Notes: generated by a model not told the origin, from the sequence alone. Numbered from the stretch's first letter, positions 27,838-37,265 are shown. The stretch is 64,000 nt of DNA from JBDREC01 sp043820105 [NCBI: Pseudomonadota bacterium] (GCA_043820105.1 JBDREC010000039.1:1-64000); one strand, 5' to 3'. Made by a program: numbers and translations.

Positions 27838-28229
27838 GGTTATTCTCCTCTGTTATAAATATTAATATTTGTATGATTAGTTTAGAATGCCCTAAAATTG
27901 GTTTGTTCATCATTGCAAAAAAGATTACAAAGTAATGAGACCTGTTTTTGTTTGCAAAGAATATGCCGCAGTAAAATGTTGAAGCAAGCGAATAACATTA
28001 AGGGCTTAAAATAATATTGCCTTTTGTTTTGTGATTATAATGGTGTAAAAAGAGGCTTTTTAGAGTCAAAATATCTCCAGGAGATTTATGACAGACATAG
28101 CATTCATGCATTGAAAAGATTATATTGATTTATAATTATTATAGATTAACTTAAAGGTAAGGCAGATAAAAATTAATTTATAATGATATATGCATAAAAA
28201 GTGTTTATAATATTAGAGAAAGGTTTTTA
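27838..28229. other. Divergent intergenic region
   Basis: No gene seen in these 392 nt between the S28 peptidase and the AAA-membrane protein. It contains the sigma-54-like site for the peptidase and a small AAAAAG-3-CTTTTT hairpin near 28047. Confidence 0.5.
27953..27968 (-). promoter_or_regulatory. Sigma-54-like promoter
   Basis: On the minus strand: CGGCAT, 5 nt, TTGCA. The -12 box is perfect and the spacing correct, but two -24 positions differ. It is about 117 nt before the S28 peptidase start. Confidence 0.5.
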
Positions 28230-31200
28230 ATGAAAAAAGAGTATAATAATTTTTCCTTTAAGTTTATTTTAGTGTTTCACCTTCTTTTTTTGCCTCTTTT
28301 CGCTGAAAATTCAGATGTTTGCTCTAATGAAAAACTCTTTTTAGAAACCATGAAACCCAAACAAGAAGCTCTTGAAAATACAGAGACCATTTTAATAAAT
28401 CTTCTTGATAACAAGTTAAATGAAAAAATACCGATTAATTTGATTTTTTTCATTAATCCTAAAAATCCGGAAGACGTTGCAAATAGAATCACTGAATTGG
28501 AAAATGAAAGCCAAAATTATGATATCTACAAGGATGTTTTTTTCAAAGAAATTCATGGCTGTCAAAACAAGAACAAAAAAATAAAAACAAAACTTAATGA
28601 ACTGGTTCTGTTGCAAAAAAACATTATTGAATTAAAACTCAATTTTTTAAAAATCCCGCTTGATAAAAGAATCGAAATTATAGATTTAAATTTCCAAATA
28701 TCGGCTCATTCCGAAACGAGCAAAAAACTATCAGATGTAAAAGAAGATGCAATACAACGTATTTCAGAGGCGGATAAAAATATTGAAGAGGCACGTTCAA
28801 AAATTCAGTTGTCAATCCCCAGCAATTTAAAAGAATTAATTTATCAACAAAATATTTTAGAAAACCTTAGCAAAGAAATTGCAAAACTAAGTCTCGAGCT
28901 TTCAAATAAGTTAAATGATAAGACCATATATTATAATGACACACTAGACAAGCTCATAAAAATTGATAAACAACTGAACAAGTCCTTTGTTAGTCTTAGT
29001 GATATGAAATTGCTATATTATGACATAACTAATATCTGGAGAAGTTTTGTCGATAAAGCATCTGCCTATCTGGACCTTCAAAAAAACTTCCTGCCAATAC
29101 CGGAAATACCTCAAAAGCCTAATGCTTTACTTTCAGAATTAAAAGATAATGTTGAGGTTAATAACTATAATACCACTTTTGCTAAATTAGAAAAAGAAAG
29201 ATCCTCCCTTGCCAATTTGCAACTTGAACTGTATGAGCTTGATAAAAACAATTATTATGATCTTTTACTAAAAGTAAATCGCTCCAGATCCCTTATGCAT
29301 CAACGCATAATAAAATATAATTATTCCACAATATACAATATCCTGGATATAGATTATGTTAATGATTTAATTCGAGAGATTAGAATAGTTCCAAACAGAT
29401 ATATTGCCTTATTTCTTAGCAAATATCTGGAAATTAAAAACCTGGTTAGTAGTGGTTTTGATGGGATAATAAAAATAGTTTTTCAACTTGTTCTTTTATT
29501 ATCAATATTGCTAATTCCTTTTGGAATATATTATTCAGCTAAAATTGGCACGACCTTTTTAGATAGTATGCGCAGTAATATAATAAGAAGTCGCAATATA
29601 ACAAAGTTCTCTTCCTTCCTGGCCTTATGGATTCAAAGAATAAACGTATATTTACCCTGGATAATTATTCTGATAGGTTTAAGTTTCATTAAGAATATTA
29701 TAAAAACCACAGCTTTTGCAGGGATTGAGACCTTCCTCCCTTATTTTTGTTTTTATGTTTACTATAGAGTGCTAAAATTATTTTTAGCCACAACAATAAG
29801 CAAAATATCAATTGATAGTAATAAAAAAACTTATATTACAATTAACAAAGAAATAAAAAAAACAACTCATTTTCTTGGGATTATATTTCTTATATACGTA
29901 TCGATACTGTACACGGCTGAATCCATTATTGGCAAAGCTCTTATTTATAACATTGTAAATAATATAATGTTCTTTATCGGATATTTTGTAATATCTTTTG
30001 CTTTTGTTCCCTGGAGAGACGAAATATCTTTTCATCTATTAAAATTTGTTCCAGATAAAACAAAAAATATTATTGAAAAAACAATTAAATCAAAATTATT
30101 TATTCTCTTTGCTTTTTTATATCTATTAATAATTTTTGCATATTATGTTTTCCAAAGAACCGCTGAAAAAATGGGAGAGTTTGATTTTTCCAAAAAAATA
30201 TCTGCAAAATTATTTAGAAGAAAACTTGAGACTGCAGCAAAAAATATCCACTCAGATATTAATAAAACACTTCCGGAAGATTACATTTCGATATTTAAAA
30301 CATATGAATCCCTGGCAGATAATTTCCTTGTTAGTATTAAAAATGATTTAACTGATAAAATTGAATCTCAAATTGAAAACTGGATAAATGATAAAAGCGA
30401 AGAAGATTCAATTGCACTATATGGTGAGAAGGGTTCTGGCAAAAGCACTCTTTTAAGATCTGTCAAAAACAAATATAGCAAACTAAATATTGTTTATGCT
30501 GAAATTACAGAAAAATTAACAACCAAGAACCAGGTCTTGTCATATTTCGAGGATTTATTGAGTATTCCTTTAAAAAAAGAGGGGGTTGCTGAACTAGTAA
30601 GAACCGACACAGAACGAAAGAAAACCTTGATAATAATAGATAACGCGCATAATTTATTCTTATCTAAAAGAAAAGGGTTTGATGGATTTCACACCTTTAT
30701 TGACTTGATAAATGCACAAACCCAAAACATTTTTTGGTTAGCCGCTTTTAATAATTACAGTTGGTTTTACCTTGTTAGTGTTTTTGGCAAGAACAGATAT
30801 TTCCGACTGGCTCTAAAAATGCCACCCTGGTCTGAAACAGAACTTAAAACAATGGTTATGACCAGACATCAAAATACTAATTATTCCCTGAAATATGATC
30901 CTATTTTATACGCAACAGGCAAAGCCAGTTCCTTTAATCAAAATAATTTAATAGAAGAAAAGTTTTTCAGACTGCTCTGGGAGCAATCTGATGGAATTCC
31001 AAGAGCAGCTATAAATATATGGCTTTCATCATTAAAGCCTTCTTATGGAAAAATAATACAAGTAGGCCTTCCAAAAGAAACAAACAAAAATATCTTTTCC
31101 ATTTTGGCGGATGAAATATTTTTTGTATATGCAGCTATTATCAGACATGAAAACATCTCTACTTATCAAATAATTGAAACAACCGACATGCCTGAAGGAA

Positions 31201-31340
31201 CAGTAAGATACGCTCTAAAATATGGCATTGAAAACGGCTTTTTAACTAAAACAGATAAAGGAGTTTATAGAATTAACTCTGAATGGTCTAAAGATTTATG
31301 TAAACTATTAGAATGGAAAAATTTAATTTATGGATACTAA
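28230..31340 (+). CDS. Membrane protein with C-terminal AAA ATPase and winged helix
   Basis: A 1036-residue protein with an unusual layout: signal peptide (1-25), a long coiled-coil region outside the cytoplasm (about 35-400), about six membrane helices (410-650), then a cytoplasmic P-loop ATPase with Walker A GEKGSGKS at 732-739 and Walker B LIIIDNAH near 800. The last ~75 residues look like a winged helix (NISTYQIIETTDMPEGTVRYAL). The front half resembles the large N-terminal part of MscK/KefA channels. The gene overlaps the MscS-type channel gene by 11 nt, so the two products probably work together as an ATP-controlled mechanosensitive channel. That link is inference. Confidence 0.8.
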   Translation: MKKEYNNFSFKFILVFHLLFLPLFAENSDVCSNEKLFLETMKPKQEALENTETILINLLDNKLNEKIPINLIFFINPKNPEDVANRITELENESQNYDIYKDVFFKEIHGCQNKNKKIKTKLNELVLLQKNIIELKLNFLKIPLDKRIEIIDLNFQISAHSETSKKLSDVKEDAIQRISEADKNIEEARSKIQLSIPSNLKELIYQQNILENLSKEIAKLSLELSNKLNDKTIYYNDTLDKLIKIDKQLNKSFVSLSDMKLLYYDITNIWRSFVDKASAYLDLQKNFLPIPEIPQKPNALLSELKDNVEVNNYNTTFAKLEKERSSLANLQLELYELDKNNYYDLLLKVNRSRSLMHQRIIKYNYSTIYNILDIDYVNDLIREIRIVPNRYIALFLSKYLEIKNLVSSGFDGIIKIVFQLVLLLSILLIPFGIYYSAKIGTTFLDSMRSNIIRSRNITKFSSFLALWIQRINVYLPWIIILIGLSFIKNIIKTTAFAGIETFLPYFCFYVYYRVLKLFLATTISKISIDSNKKTYITINKEIKKTTHFLGIIFLIYVSILYTAESIIGKALIYNIVNNIMFFIGYFVISFAFVPWRDEISFHLLKFVPDKTKNIIEKTIKSKLFILFAFLYLLIIFAYYVFQRTAEKMGEFDFSKKISAKLFRRKLETAAKNIHSDINKTLPEDYISIFKTYESLADNFLVSIKNDLTDKIESQIENWINDKSEEDSIALYGEKGSGKSTLLRSVKNKYSKLNIVYAEITEKLTTKNQVLSYFEDLLSIPLKKEGVAELVRTDTERKKTLIIIDNAHNLFLSKRKGFDGFHTFIDLINAQTQNIFWLAAFNNYSWFYLVSVFGKNRYFRLALKMPPWSETELKTMVMTRHQNTNYSLKYDPILYATGKASSFNQNNLIEEKFFRLLWEQSDGIPRAAINIWLSSLKPSYGKIIQVGLPKETNKNIFSILADEIFFVYAAIIRHENISTYQIIETTDMPEGTVRYALKYGIENGFLTKTDKGVYRINSEWSKDLCKLLEWKNLIYGY

Positions 31341-32136
31341 TAATATAAAAAACATTACAGAAATAACAGATTTCCTTAAATTTGATAAGCTCGTATATTT
31401 TTTTCTTGGGATTATTCTGCTTATCTTTATTTCAAAAGGATTAAGAAAATTAGGAGAATCTCTACACAATAAATTTCCGGCAAAAAGACTTGTTATTCTT
31501 CAGGTAATGACCATTTCAATTTTTTCAATATACATTTTGGGAGCTATTGTGCTCTTTTATGGAGTTATAAATCCATCAAGAGAGATGATGTTAGCAATTG
31601 GAGGTTCTGCAGCTGTAGCGATTGGTTTTTCATTAAAAGATATTGTTGCATCGATAATTTCCGGATTAATCCTTCTTTTTGATAAACCTTTTCAGGTTGG
31701 AGACAGGGTGAGTTTCGGCAATTATTATGGTGAAATTAAGTCCATTGGTTTGCGTGCAGTAAGGCTATGCACTCTGGATGACAGTCTTGTAACAATTCCC
31801 AATTCCAGATTTATTAATGATACTGTGGCTTCATCAAACGCCGGAGCTCTTGATATGATGGTGGTTGTTAATTTTCATGTTGCCTTAGATACAAAATTGG
31901 ATTTAGCAAAAAAATTAATTTATGAAATCATAGTAACAAGTAAATACGCATATTTAAAAAAAACCGTCACCATAACCATTGATGAAGTTGAGATCGCAGA
32001 AAGACTCGCGATTAAATTAACAGCCAAGGCGTATGTTTTAGATGTTAAATATGAAAAAGCTTTCCAGTCAGATATTGTATTAAGAGTAAGTGAGGAATTC
32101 AAAGAAAATAACATCAAAAGACCTACTGTTAATTAG
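31330..32136 (+). CDS. Small MscS-family mechanosensitive channel
   Basis: A 268-residue MscS protein with three membrane segments. The pore helix and beta-domain entrance are clear: AIGGSAAVAIGFSLKDIVAS, then LFDKPFQVGDRVSFG and VTIPNSRFIND. It opens in response to membrane tension. The ATG lies inside the end of the upstream ATPase gene (ATGGATACTAA overlaps its stop), so translation is coupled. Its N-terminus is short, as if the large MscK-like extension were supplied by the neighbour. Downstream, 160 nt later, is a sigma-54 promoter for a separate unit. Confidence 0.92.
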   Translation: MDTNNIKNITEITDFLKFDKLVYFFLGIILLIFISKGLRKLGESLHNKFPAKRLVILQVMTISIFSIYILGAIVLFYGVINPSREMMLAIGGSAAVAIGFSLKDIVASIISGLILLFDKPFQVGDRVSFGNYYGEIKSIGLRAVRLCTLDDSLVTIPNSRFINDTVASSNAGALDMMVVVNFHVALDTKLDLAKKLIYEIIVTSKYAYLKKTVTITIDEVEIAERLAIKLTAKAYVLDVKYEKAFQSDIVLRVSEEFKENNIKRPTVN

Positions 32137-32296
32137 GTTGTTTTTTAAGATAAAACAATACTATTTATCTGATTTTAATCATAACAGGAAGAAAAAAACA
32201 AGCCAACCCTTATTCGTTTATTCAATGAAATGTCGCACTTATAGCTTTTGCCTATTCTTAAGTTCTTGTTATGATTGAGGTAGTTTTGCCTGAATT

Positions 32297-32312
32297 TGGC
32301 ACTGAATTTGCT
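32297..32312 (+). promoter_or_regulatory. Sigma-54 (-24/-12) promoter
   Basis: TGGCAC, 5 nt, TTGCT, with 12-nt GG-GC spacing. The -12 box is about 42 nt before the GTG of the small exported protein that leads into the large repeat protein. Confidence 0.85.
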
Positions 32313-32352
32313 AATAAGGTAATATTGTAGTTATCCAGGCAATGGGTATATT

Positions 32353-32574
32353 GTGAACAAACAGAAATTAAAACTAATCTTATTCTTTATCTTAATCTTT
32401 ATTTTAAACTTGTCCCTTCCAATCACGATCAGGCAAGCTTTTGCTGCATATCCTATGTTTGTTGGATGTGGAGTTCGGCATATTGGTTATGAAGATGGCC
32501 GTGAAATAAGCGTTGCTGAGGATGTAAGTTCAAATATCCTGGTACTAAAAAGTAAAAATTGGGGGAATAGATAA
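32353..32574 (+). CDS. Small exported protein
   Basis: A 73-residue protein with a strong signal peptide (hydrophobic 8-22, cleavage likely after QAFA). The mature part would be about 40 residues, with GCGVRHIGYEDG and SSNILVLKSK. The latter resembles a strand of the repeats in the next gene (SNSVVAIRLKDG), so it may be a broken or partial copy of that repeat. It begins with GTG without a strong ribosome binding site, directly downstream of a sigma-54 promoter, and ends 2 nt before the next gene. Confidence 0.6.
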   Translation: MNKQKLKLILFFILIFILNLSLPITIRQAFAAYPMFVGCGVRHIGYEDGREISVAEDVSSNILVLKSKNWGNR

Positions 32575-32576
32575 AA

Positions 32577-35255
32577 GTGTTGGAACTTAAAAGAATAATA
32601 ACATTTCTCATCCCTGTCTTATGCTTTAGTTTTTTCTCAATACAGGCAAGCCAGGATTGCCTGAACCTTTTTTCTTTTACTATTCTAAACGCAGAAAGAT
32701 CAAATTTAGAGCAAAGGTCTTTAAATGCTACTATCCAGACAAGAATTACTGCTTCAGGTGCCTTTAATGATGCTCTTGGCAACAGTTTTTTTAGACCAAT
32801 TTTTGCAGATCATCCAGTTGAAATTGATTTGCTTCAAGGTGTGATTGTAGAAGTAAGGATATTTGAAAAGTCAGATGACATGCCTAATATTTTTAAAACA
32901 AAGCCTATAAAGAGAATTGAGTTCAAGCTTTTTATTAATGAAAATGGTCAATTGGCATCTTCTTTTGAGAATAATTATAATCGTGATTCAATGAAAAATG
33001 GGATTATTCTACGCAGGTTAATTGGCAAATCTTTGCACTTTGATTATCATAAATTTTGGGGAAGCTTTGAAGTTGCTTCAAATAGCGTGGTAGCGATAAG
33101 ACTTAAAGATGGTCAGGTTCTTAGAGCTGATGTTCTTGATGTTCAAAATATTAAAGATGCTTTAAGCATAGACATGAATAAAGAGAACTCACATATAATC
33201 ATGAGCAGAGATTATTCACTTGTCTATAACAGGCATGGAAGTTTAGTTAGGTCTGACATGTCCCCCCCTAATGCCGGTGAAATGGCAGGCTTTGATTTGC
33301 ATACTGCAATAGTCCGTCTTGGAAAGCATGGCGAGCTTTATTTGGGAGAAAGGAATATTGCAAGATTTAATAACTTTGAAATGCATATTGCAGCTGTTAA
33401 AATTTTGAATGGTTTTGTTGTTGAGGTAAACATATTAAAAGTTAAGAACACCTATGACGTTAAAAAACCAGGTTCAATTGATTCACAGCTGGCAGATAAT
33501 GGAAAAAGGGAATTTGCTTTAATTTACGATATTAATGGAAACTTAATTGAAACCCAAACAAAACACTCAACTAACAGCTTGGAAGGTCATGTGAAAATAG
33601 ACGGAAGAACCATTATTACAAGGCTAAGTGACAGTGGTCGCCTTTCTATTGCAGCTCTTGGATATAATCTGGAGTTTGCAAATCATAAGGCTGGGATCGT
33701 TGCTATTAAATGCCGGAATGGGGTCATTTGGGAGCTCGACTTTTTAGATGCCACACATATTTGGAACATTAAAGATTTAGATGATATTGAAAGACATATA
33801 AAAAAAGATGAAAATGGCCTTGAGATTGGAAGACAATTTTTCAGACTGGTTTGGGATAGAGATCAAAATCTGCTTGGATCTTTTTACACACATTCCGGAA
33901 GGATTACTCCACGCTATGGCAATAATGAGGGGCCCATTACCTTAGCTCCAGATATAAATGCCCAGGAGATCTTCACAAGAAAAGCTAAAAAATATTTAGC
34001 AGATGATGAAAGCGCTTCATCTCCTGCTATTTGTCCACCAAAGATGATAATTATGGATTCAATACCCATCAAAACGTCTGATGCTATAAGTGACAAAGAA
34101 TTATCAACCCTGAATGATATTACAATCAGGACCTTTCTTAAAGAAAATGGAATGCTGAACCTTGGGGGAGAGCATATCTTCCAGAGAAAGAACTTGAGCA
34201 AAAATCCAGTAGAAATCGATATTATTCAAGGTGAAATCATAGAAATTAGAATTTTTGAAATAGCAAGTGCATCTGACTCTGCCTTTTTATCCTCTCCAAT
34301 CGAAAAAGTAGAATTTTCACTTGCCTTTGATTTTGAGGGCAACTTTTTGAGAACTTTTGGATCAAGATTCTATGGTTTTAATAAAAGCTTTCAAGGAACC
34401 ATAATTACAAGATTAAAAAACAGAAGCAGTGAAATCGCAGGCAATAACCTGGGAACCTTTGAAGAAGCGTATGCTTCTAATTTAGTAGCAGCGAGATTTC
34501 AAAATGGAGTGCTTATAAGAACAGATGTTCTTGATTTAAGCAAAATCAAAGAAGCCCTTGATTTAAAGCCACAGGAGCAGGAAGCTCATATCTTGGATTC
34601 CAGAGAATACATTCTTAATTATAATACAAGGGGTGAATTAGTAGCTTCTTACACTCACCAATCATCAATAACAATGGCAAGGCTTGAAACCTTTGAATCA
34701 AATATTCTTGTATTAAGATTAAACGATGAAGGCTTAATCCGAATAGGCAAAAAAGATGTTTTGAAAAAAAGGTGTTTTGCAAATAGCCTGGCTGCTGTAT
34801 CAATTACAGATGGTGTTGTGACATTGGTAAGAATTTTGAATATTGAAAAGCCTTATGATTTAGATGACATAATAAAGCTTAACAGACATGTTGTAGAGAA
34901 TGGAAAAATTGAATTCTACCTGGTCTGGGATATAGCTGGAAGATTAATTGATTCTTTTCAAAGCCTTTATCCAGTTCCCCAAAGGCTTTGGTATATAAAT
35001 GGAGTTATAAGTGGAAATTTATTTGTGGATTCACATAATGGCTTTATCTTCAGGGGAGTTCGTTATTCTTTTGGAACAAAAGAAGATTATAGTGGATACC
35101 CTATTAGCAAAATACAGTTTTCAGAACCAAGAAGGCCAGGCCAAATAACAAGTTTTGTAATCTTTGATGAATCAAGCAAAGAAGAGGTGGTTGTCTGGAC
35201 AGATGATATAGTAAGAAAAGATTTATCGAGCATTGGCAATGGTATGATAAATTAA
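32577..35255 (+). CDS. Large exported protein of tandem ~100-residue repeats
   Basis: An 892-residue protein with a signal peptide (about 6-24). The mature protein is built from repeats about 90-102 residues apart. Their cores begin near 79, 169, 270, 371, 543, 635 and 737, with a divergent eighth near 840. Each core reads roughly hydrophobic-A-x-hydrophobic-x-x-G-V-hydrophobic-x-E-hydrophobic-x-hydrophobic-L, then after a spacer a (Y/W)D-x-x-G-x-L-x-x-S-F ending; a strand such as TIITRL..G.L lies between cores. The two halves (79-436, 543-794) align with each other, pointing to a later large duplication. I know no matching family. GTG follows a GGGGGAA site. Confidence 0.8.
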   Translation: MLELKRIITFLIPVLCFSFFSIQASQDCLNLFSFTILNAERSNLEQRSLNATIQTRITASGAFNDALGNSFFRPIFADHPVEIDLLQGVIVEVRIFEKSDDMPNIFKTKPIKRIEFKLFINENGQLASSFENNYNRDSMKNGIILRRLIGKSLHFDYHKFWGSFEVASNSVVAIRLKDGQVLRADVLDVQNIKDALSIDMNKENSHIIMSRDYSLVYNRHGSLVRSDMSPPNAGEMAGFDLHTAIVRLGKHGELYLGERNIARFNNFEMHIAAVKILNGFVVEVNILKVKNTYDVKKPGSIDSQLADNGKREFALIYDINGNLIETQTKHSTNSLEGHVKIDGRTIITRLSDSGRLSIAALGYNLEFANHKAGIVAIKCRNGVIWELDFLDATHIWNIKDLDDIERHIKKDENGLEIGRQFFRLVWDRDQNLLGSFYTHSGRITPRYGNNEGPITLAPDINAQEIFTRKAKKYLADDESASSPAICPPKMIIMDSIPIKTSDAISDKELSTLNDITIRTFLKENGMLNLGGEHIFQRKNLSKNPVEIDIIQGEIIEIRIFEIASASDSAFLSSPIEKVEFSLAFDFEGNFLRTFGSRFYGFNKSFQGTIITRLKNRSSEIAGNNLGTFEEAYASNLVAARFQNGVLIRTDVLDLSKIKEALDLKPQEQEAHILDSREYILNYNTRGELVASYTHQSSITMARLETFESNILVLRLNDEGLIRIGKKDVLKKRCFANSLAAVSITDGVVTLVRILNIEKPYDLDDIIKLNRHVVENGKIEFYLVWDIAGRLIDSFQSLYPVPQRLWYINGVISGNLFVDSHNGFIFRGVRYSFGTKEDYSGYPISKIQFSEPRRPGQITSFVIFDESSKEEVVVWTDDIVRKDLSSIGNGMIN

Positions 35256-35280
35256 AGACACCTTGGGAATTCTCTGAAAA

Positions 35281-35330
35281 AAAACACAAGACGAACCTTT
35301 AGGGAAAAAACACAAGACGAACCTTTAGGG
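35281..35330 (+). repeat. Tandem 26-bp repeat
   Basis: Two copies of an A-run followed by CACAAGACGAACCTTTAGGG, 26 bp apart. The core CACAAGACGAAC also occurs at 23729-23740, and close variants at 26423 and 21174. The Y1 transposase gene is 200 nt downstream. Confidence 0.8.
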
Positions 35331-35529
35331 AAATGTCTAATTTCCAGAATTCATAAGAAAAAATAAACCTTCTAATTAAAGTCGATATCTGTTTTGTCTC
35401 TAATTGTCGCAAATAATTAGTTTTTTGGGTTTGTGTATGTTTCAAGCAATAATGGCAGCATTTTTGCATATTGTTTTTCATTATTCATTAAAATGTTAAA
35501 AACATAAAAGTAACATAAGGAAAAACCCA

Positions 35530-36285
35530 ATGCCGTATCTGCCAAGAAGAACAATAACAAAGGAAAGCAATATATTTCATATTACCTGGCAGTTTCATAA
35601 CAAAGATTGGTTTTTCAGTGAATATTGGGCCAAGCATGTTTACTATAGTTTAATGCTAACTTGCTCGGCACTATTTAATATTAATGTTTATTGTTACGCA
35701 TTTATGGATTCGCATGCACATTTTATTTTTCAATCGGAAGTACCTGAATTTATTTCAAAATTATTTCATAAAATTCATACAATATTTGCAATTGCATTTA
35801 ATAAAAGAAATGGCCGACGGGGACAAGTTTTTATGGATCGATTCAAGACAATTCCTATAAAGAGTGAAAAAGAATTACTTAGAGTGATGGCTTATATCGA
35901 TCTTAACCAAAAAAGAGCAGGCAAGGTAAAACATCCAAGACAAAACAAGTTTTCATCTTATAAGCATTATGCCTTGGGAATAAAAGATGAGTTAATAACG
36001 GAAGTAAAGGCTTATCTCGATATGGGGATTAATAAAAGCTTAAGGCAAAGAACATATAGAAAATTAATAGAATCAAAACTAAAAACAGATTGGGAAAAAA
36101 AGATGCAATATTCATCTGAATGGGTAATTGGAGATATTTCATGGGTAGATACAGTAAGCAGAAAACTTAGGGCCATAATGAGGGACAAAAGGGATAAATG
36201 GAAGAAAGGATATAAAGAAAGATTTGGAATGGATCCAAGTGAAATGCATAAATTAATGAGACAACTTTCAATAATTGCCAAATAA
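35530..36285 (+). CDS. REP-associated (Y1/IS200-like) transposase
   Basis: A 251-residue single-stranded DNA transposase of the RAYT/Y1_Tnp family. The HUH metal site is DSHAHFIF (His62, His64), AYIDLNQKRAG matches the family's AYI.LNPVRA, and the nucleophile is probably Tyr144 in KFSSYKHY. RAYTs cut and move short REP palindromes. The C-terminal part (about 165-251) is basic and helical and resembles a DnaA-like extension seen in some members. No typical IS ends flank it, as expected for a domesticated RAYT. Repeated intergenic motifs nearby are candidate substrates. The start is ATG. Confidence 0.88.
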   Translation: MPYLPRRTITKESNIFHITWQFHNKDWFFSEYWAKHVYYSLMLTCSALFNINVYCYAFMDSHAHFIFQSEVPEFISKLFHKIHTIFAIAFNKRNGRRGQVFMDRFKTIPIKSEKELLRVMAYIDLNQKRAGKVKHPRQNKFSSYKHYALGIKDELITEVKAYLDMGINKSLRQRTYRKLIESKLKTDWEKKMQYSSEWVIGDISWVDTVSRKLRAIMRDKRDKWKKGYKERFGMDPSEMHKLMRQLSIIAK

Positions 36286-36578
36286 AATGTTAAGATTAAG
36301 CAAGTCAAAGAAAGGGATTATCTAAAATATCAATATTATATAATGATTTTTTAAAATAGACTGAATTAAAATAAGAATCCAAAATCCTGATTTTCAAAAA
36401 GCTTCAAATCTAAAATTAGTCATATTATTTGGGTCTTTAGGTCAAAAAGCTCATTTTTTTCATATAGCGTAGTAAATTGTTTAAAGAAAAATAAAAGGGT
36501 CGTCTTATGATTTTTTATCTTTTTATTAACAACAGGTTAGTCATGATTCCAATTCTGCCTATTCCCATCTGTTTCTGT

Positions 36579-36603
36579 CTGTTTCCATGGAGTCTGTGAT
36601 AAA
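36579..36603 (+). repeat. Repeat R1, copy 1
   Basis: 25 nt beginning CTGTTTCCATGGAG and ending GTGATAAA. A second copy with two mismatches is at 38947-38971, just before repeat R2. Confidence 0.75.
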
Positions 36604-36661
36604 AACGTGATAAAAAATGATATGATAAATGTTGTGATTCTTAGATAGTTAATTATTGCTA

Positions 36662-36677
36662 TTTTTTTTTTTTTTTT
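36662..36677 (+). repeat. Homopolymer run of 16 T
   Basis: Sixteen consecutive T between the presumed promoter region and the pilin ribosome binding site. Tracts this long are prone to slippage. Confidence 0.85.
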
Positions 36678-36743
36678 GAAATAATTGTCAGTCTGTATGT
36701 GGGTAGGCAGCAATGTTTAATTTTTAAAAAAGAGGAGACCACT

Positions 36744-37259
36744 ATGAAAAAGAAAGGTTTTACACTAGTCGAACTAATGATCGTTGTTGCGATCATCGGA
36801 ATCTTGGCAGCAATTGCTATTCCAAGTTTTATGGCTTATATTAAGAAGTCCAAGAAATCGGAATTAAATGTAATGGTAAATGGAATTTTTGCAGCAGAGA
36901 CTGACTATACTATCGATAATGCAAAATTTCATGCTTGTTACCCATCTGTTCCAACTGATGATGTGAATGTTCTTAGTGGAAATAAACTGTCTGGATCTCA
37001 AGCAGCATTTGCCAATGATACAAATGGTTTTAAAATTATAGGCTATGTTCCAGATCAGGATACATATACAGGAGCACAGGTAGACTGCACCAATGGGACC
37101 AACAATCCAACAATGAAGTGTACTATACTTTTATTTCAGGACTTGGATGATGATGGTAATAGAGGTGATTATCTACAAGTAATTAGAAGAGCAAAATCAG
37201 AGACAGGAAATACTTGGAAATTAGGAAGTCTAACAGAAAATCCGAGCTTTATTGATTAA
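36744..37259 (+). CDS. Type IV pilin-like protein
   Basis: A 171-residue prepilin. The short basic leader MKKKG is cut before FTLVEL, with the invariant Glu5 and the hydrophobic assembly helix ([18 protein letters not shown]). The C-terminal domain has cysteines near residues 71, 113 and 123, suitable for the pilin disulfide loop. It could be a major type IV pilin (PilA) or a type II secretion pseudopilin; the size favours a pilin. The frame opens at 36699, but ATG 36744 has the AGGAG site and the leader. No other pilus genes lie nearby. A poly-T tract upstream may vary expression. Confidence 0.88.
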   Translation: MKKKGFTLVELMIVVAIIGILAAIAIPSFMAYIKKSKKSELNVMVNGIFAAETDYTIDNAKFHACYPSVPTDDVNVLSGNKLSGSQAAFANDTNGFKIIGYVPDQDTYTGAQVDCTNGTNNPTMKCTILLFQDLDDDGNRGDYLQVIRRAKSETGNTWKLGSLTENPSFID

Positions 37260-37265
37260 TAAAAG

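Larger units (their letters stand above)
36286..36743. other. Intergenic region upstream of the pilin
   Basis: No gene seen in 458 nt. It contains the first copy of the 25-nt repeat R1 and a 16-nt run of T at 36662-36677, about 65 nt before the pilin ATG. I see no sigma-54 promoter here, although pilA genes often have one. Confidence 0.6.

Noticed and set aside
29545-29570. TTGGCACGACC inside the AAA membrane protein gene as a sigma-54 promoter
   Set aside because: The -12 position reads TTTT instead of TTGC and it is in the middle of a coding region with no gene start nearby.
32453-32782. A 109-residue frame on the minus strand opposite the small exported protein
   Set aside because: It is antisense to two genes that have signal peptides and a sigma-54 promoter, and has no start signals.
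36744-37259. Pilin as part of a type IV pilus or type II secretion operon
   Set aside because: No ATPase, platform, secretin or prepilin peptidase gene is adjacent; it stands alone.
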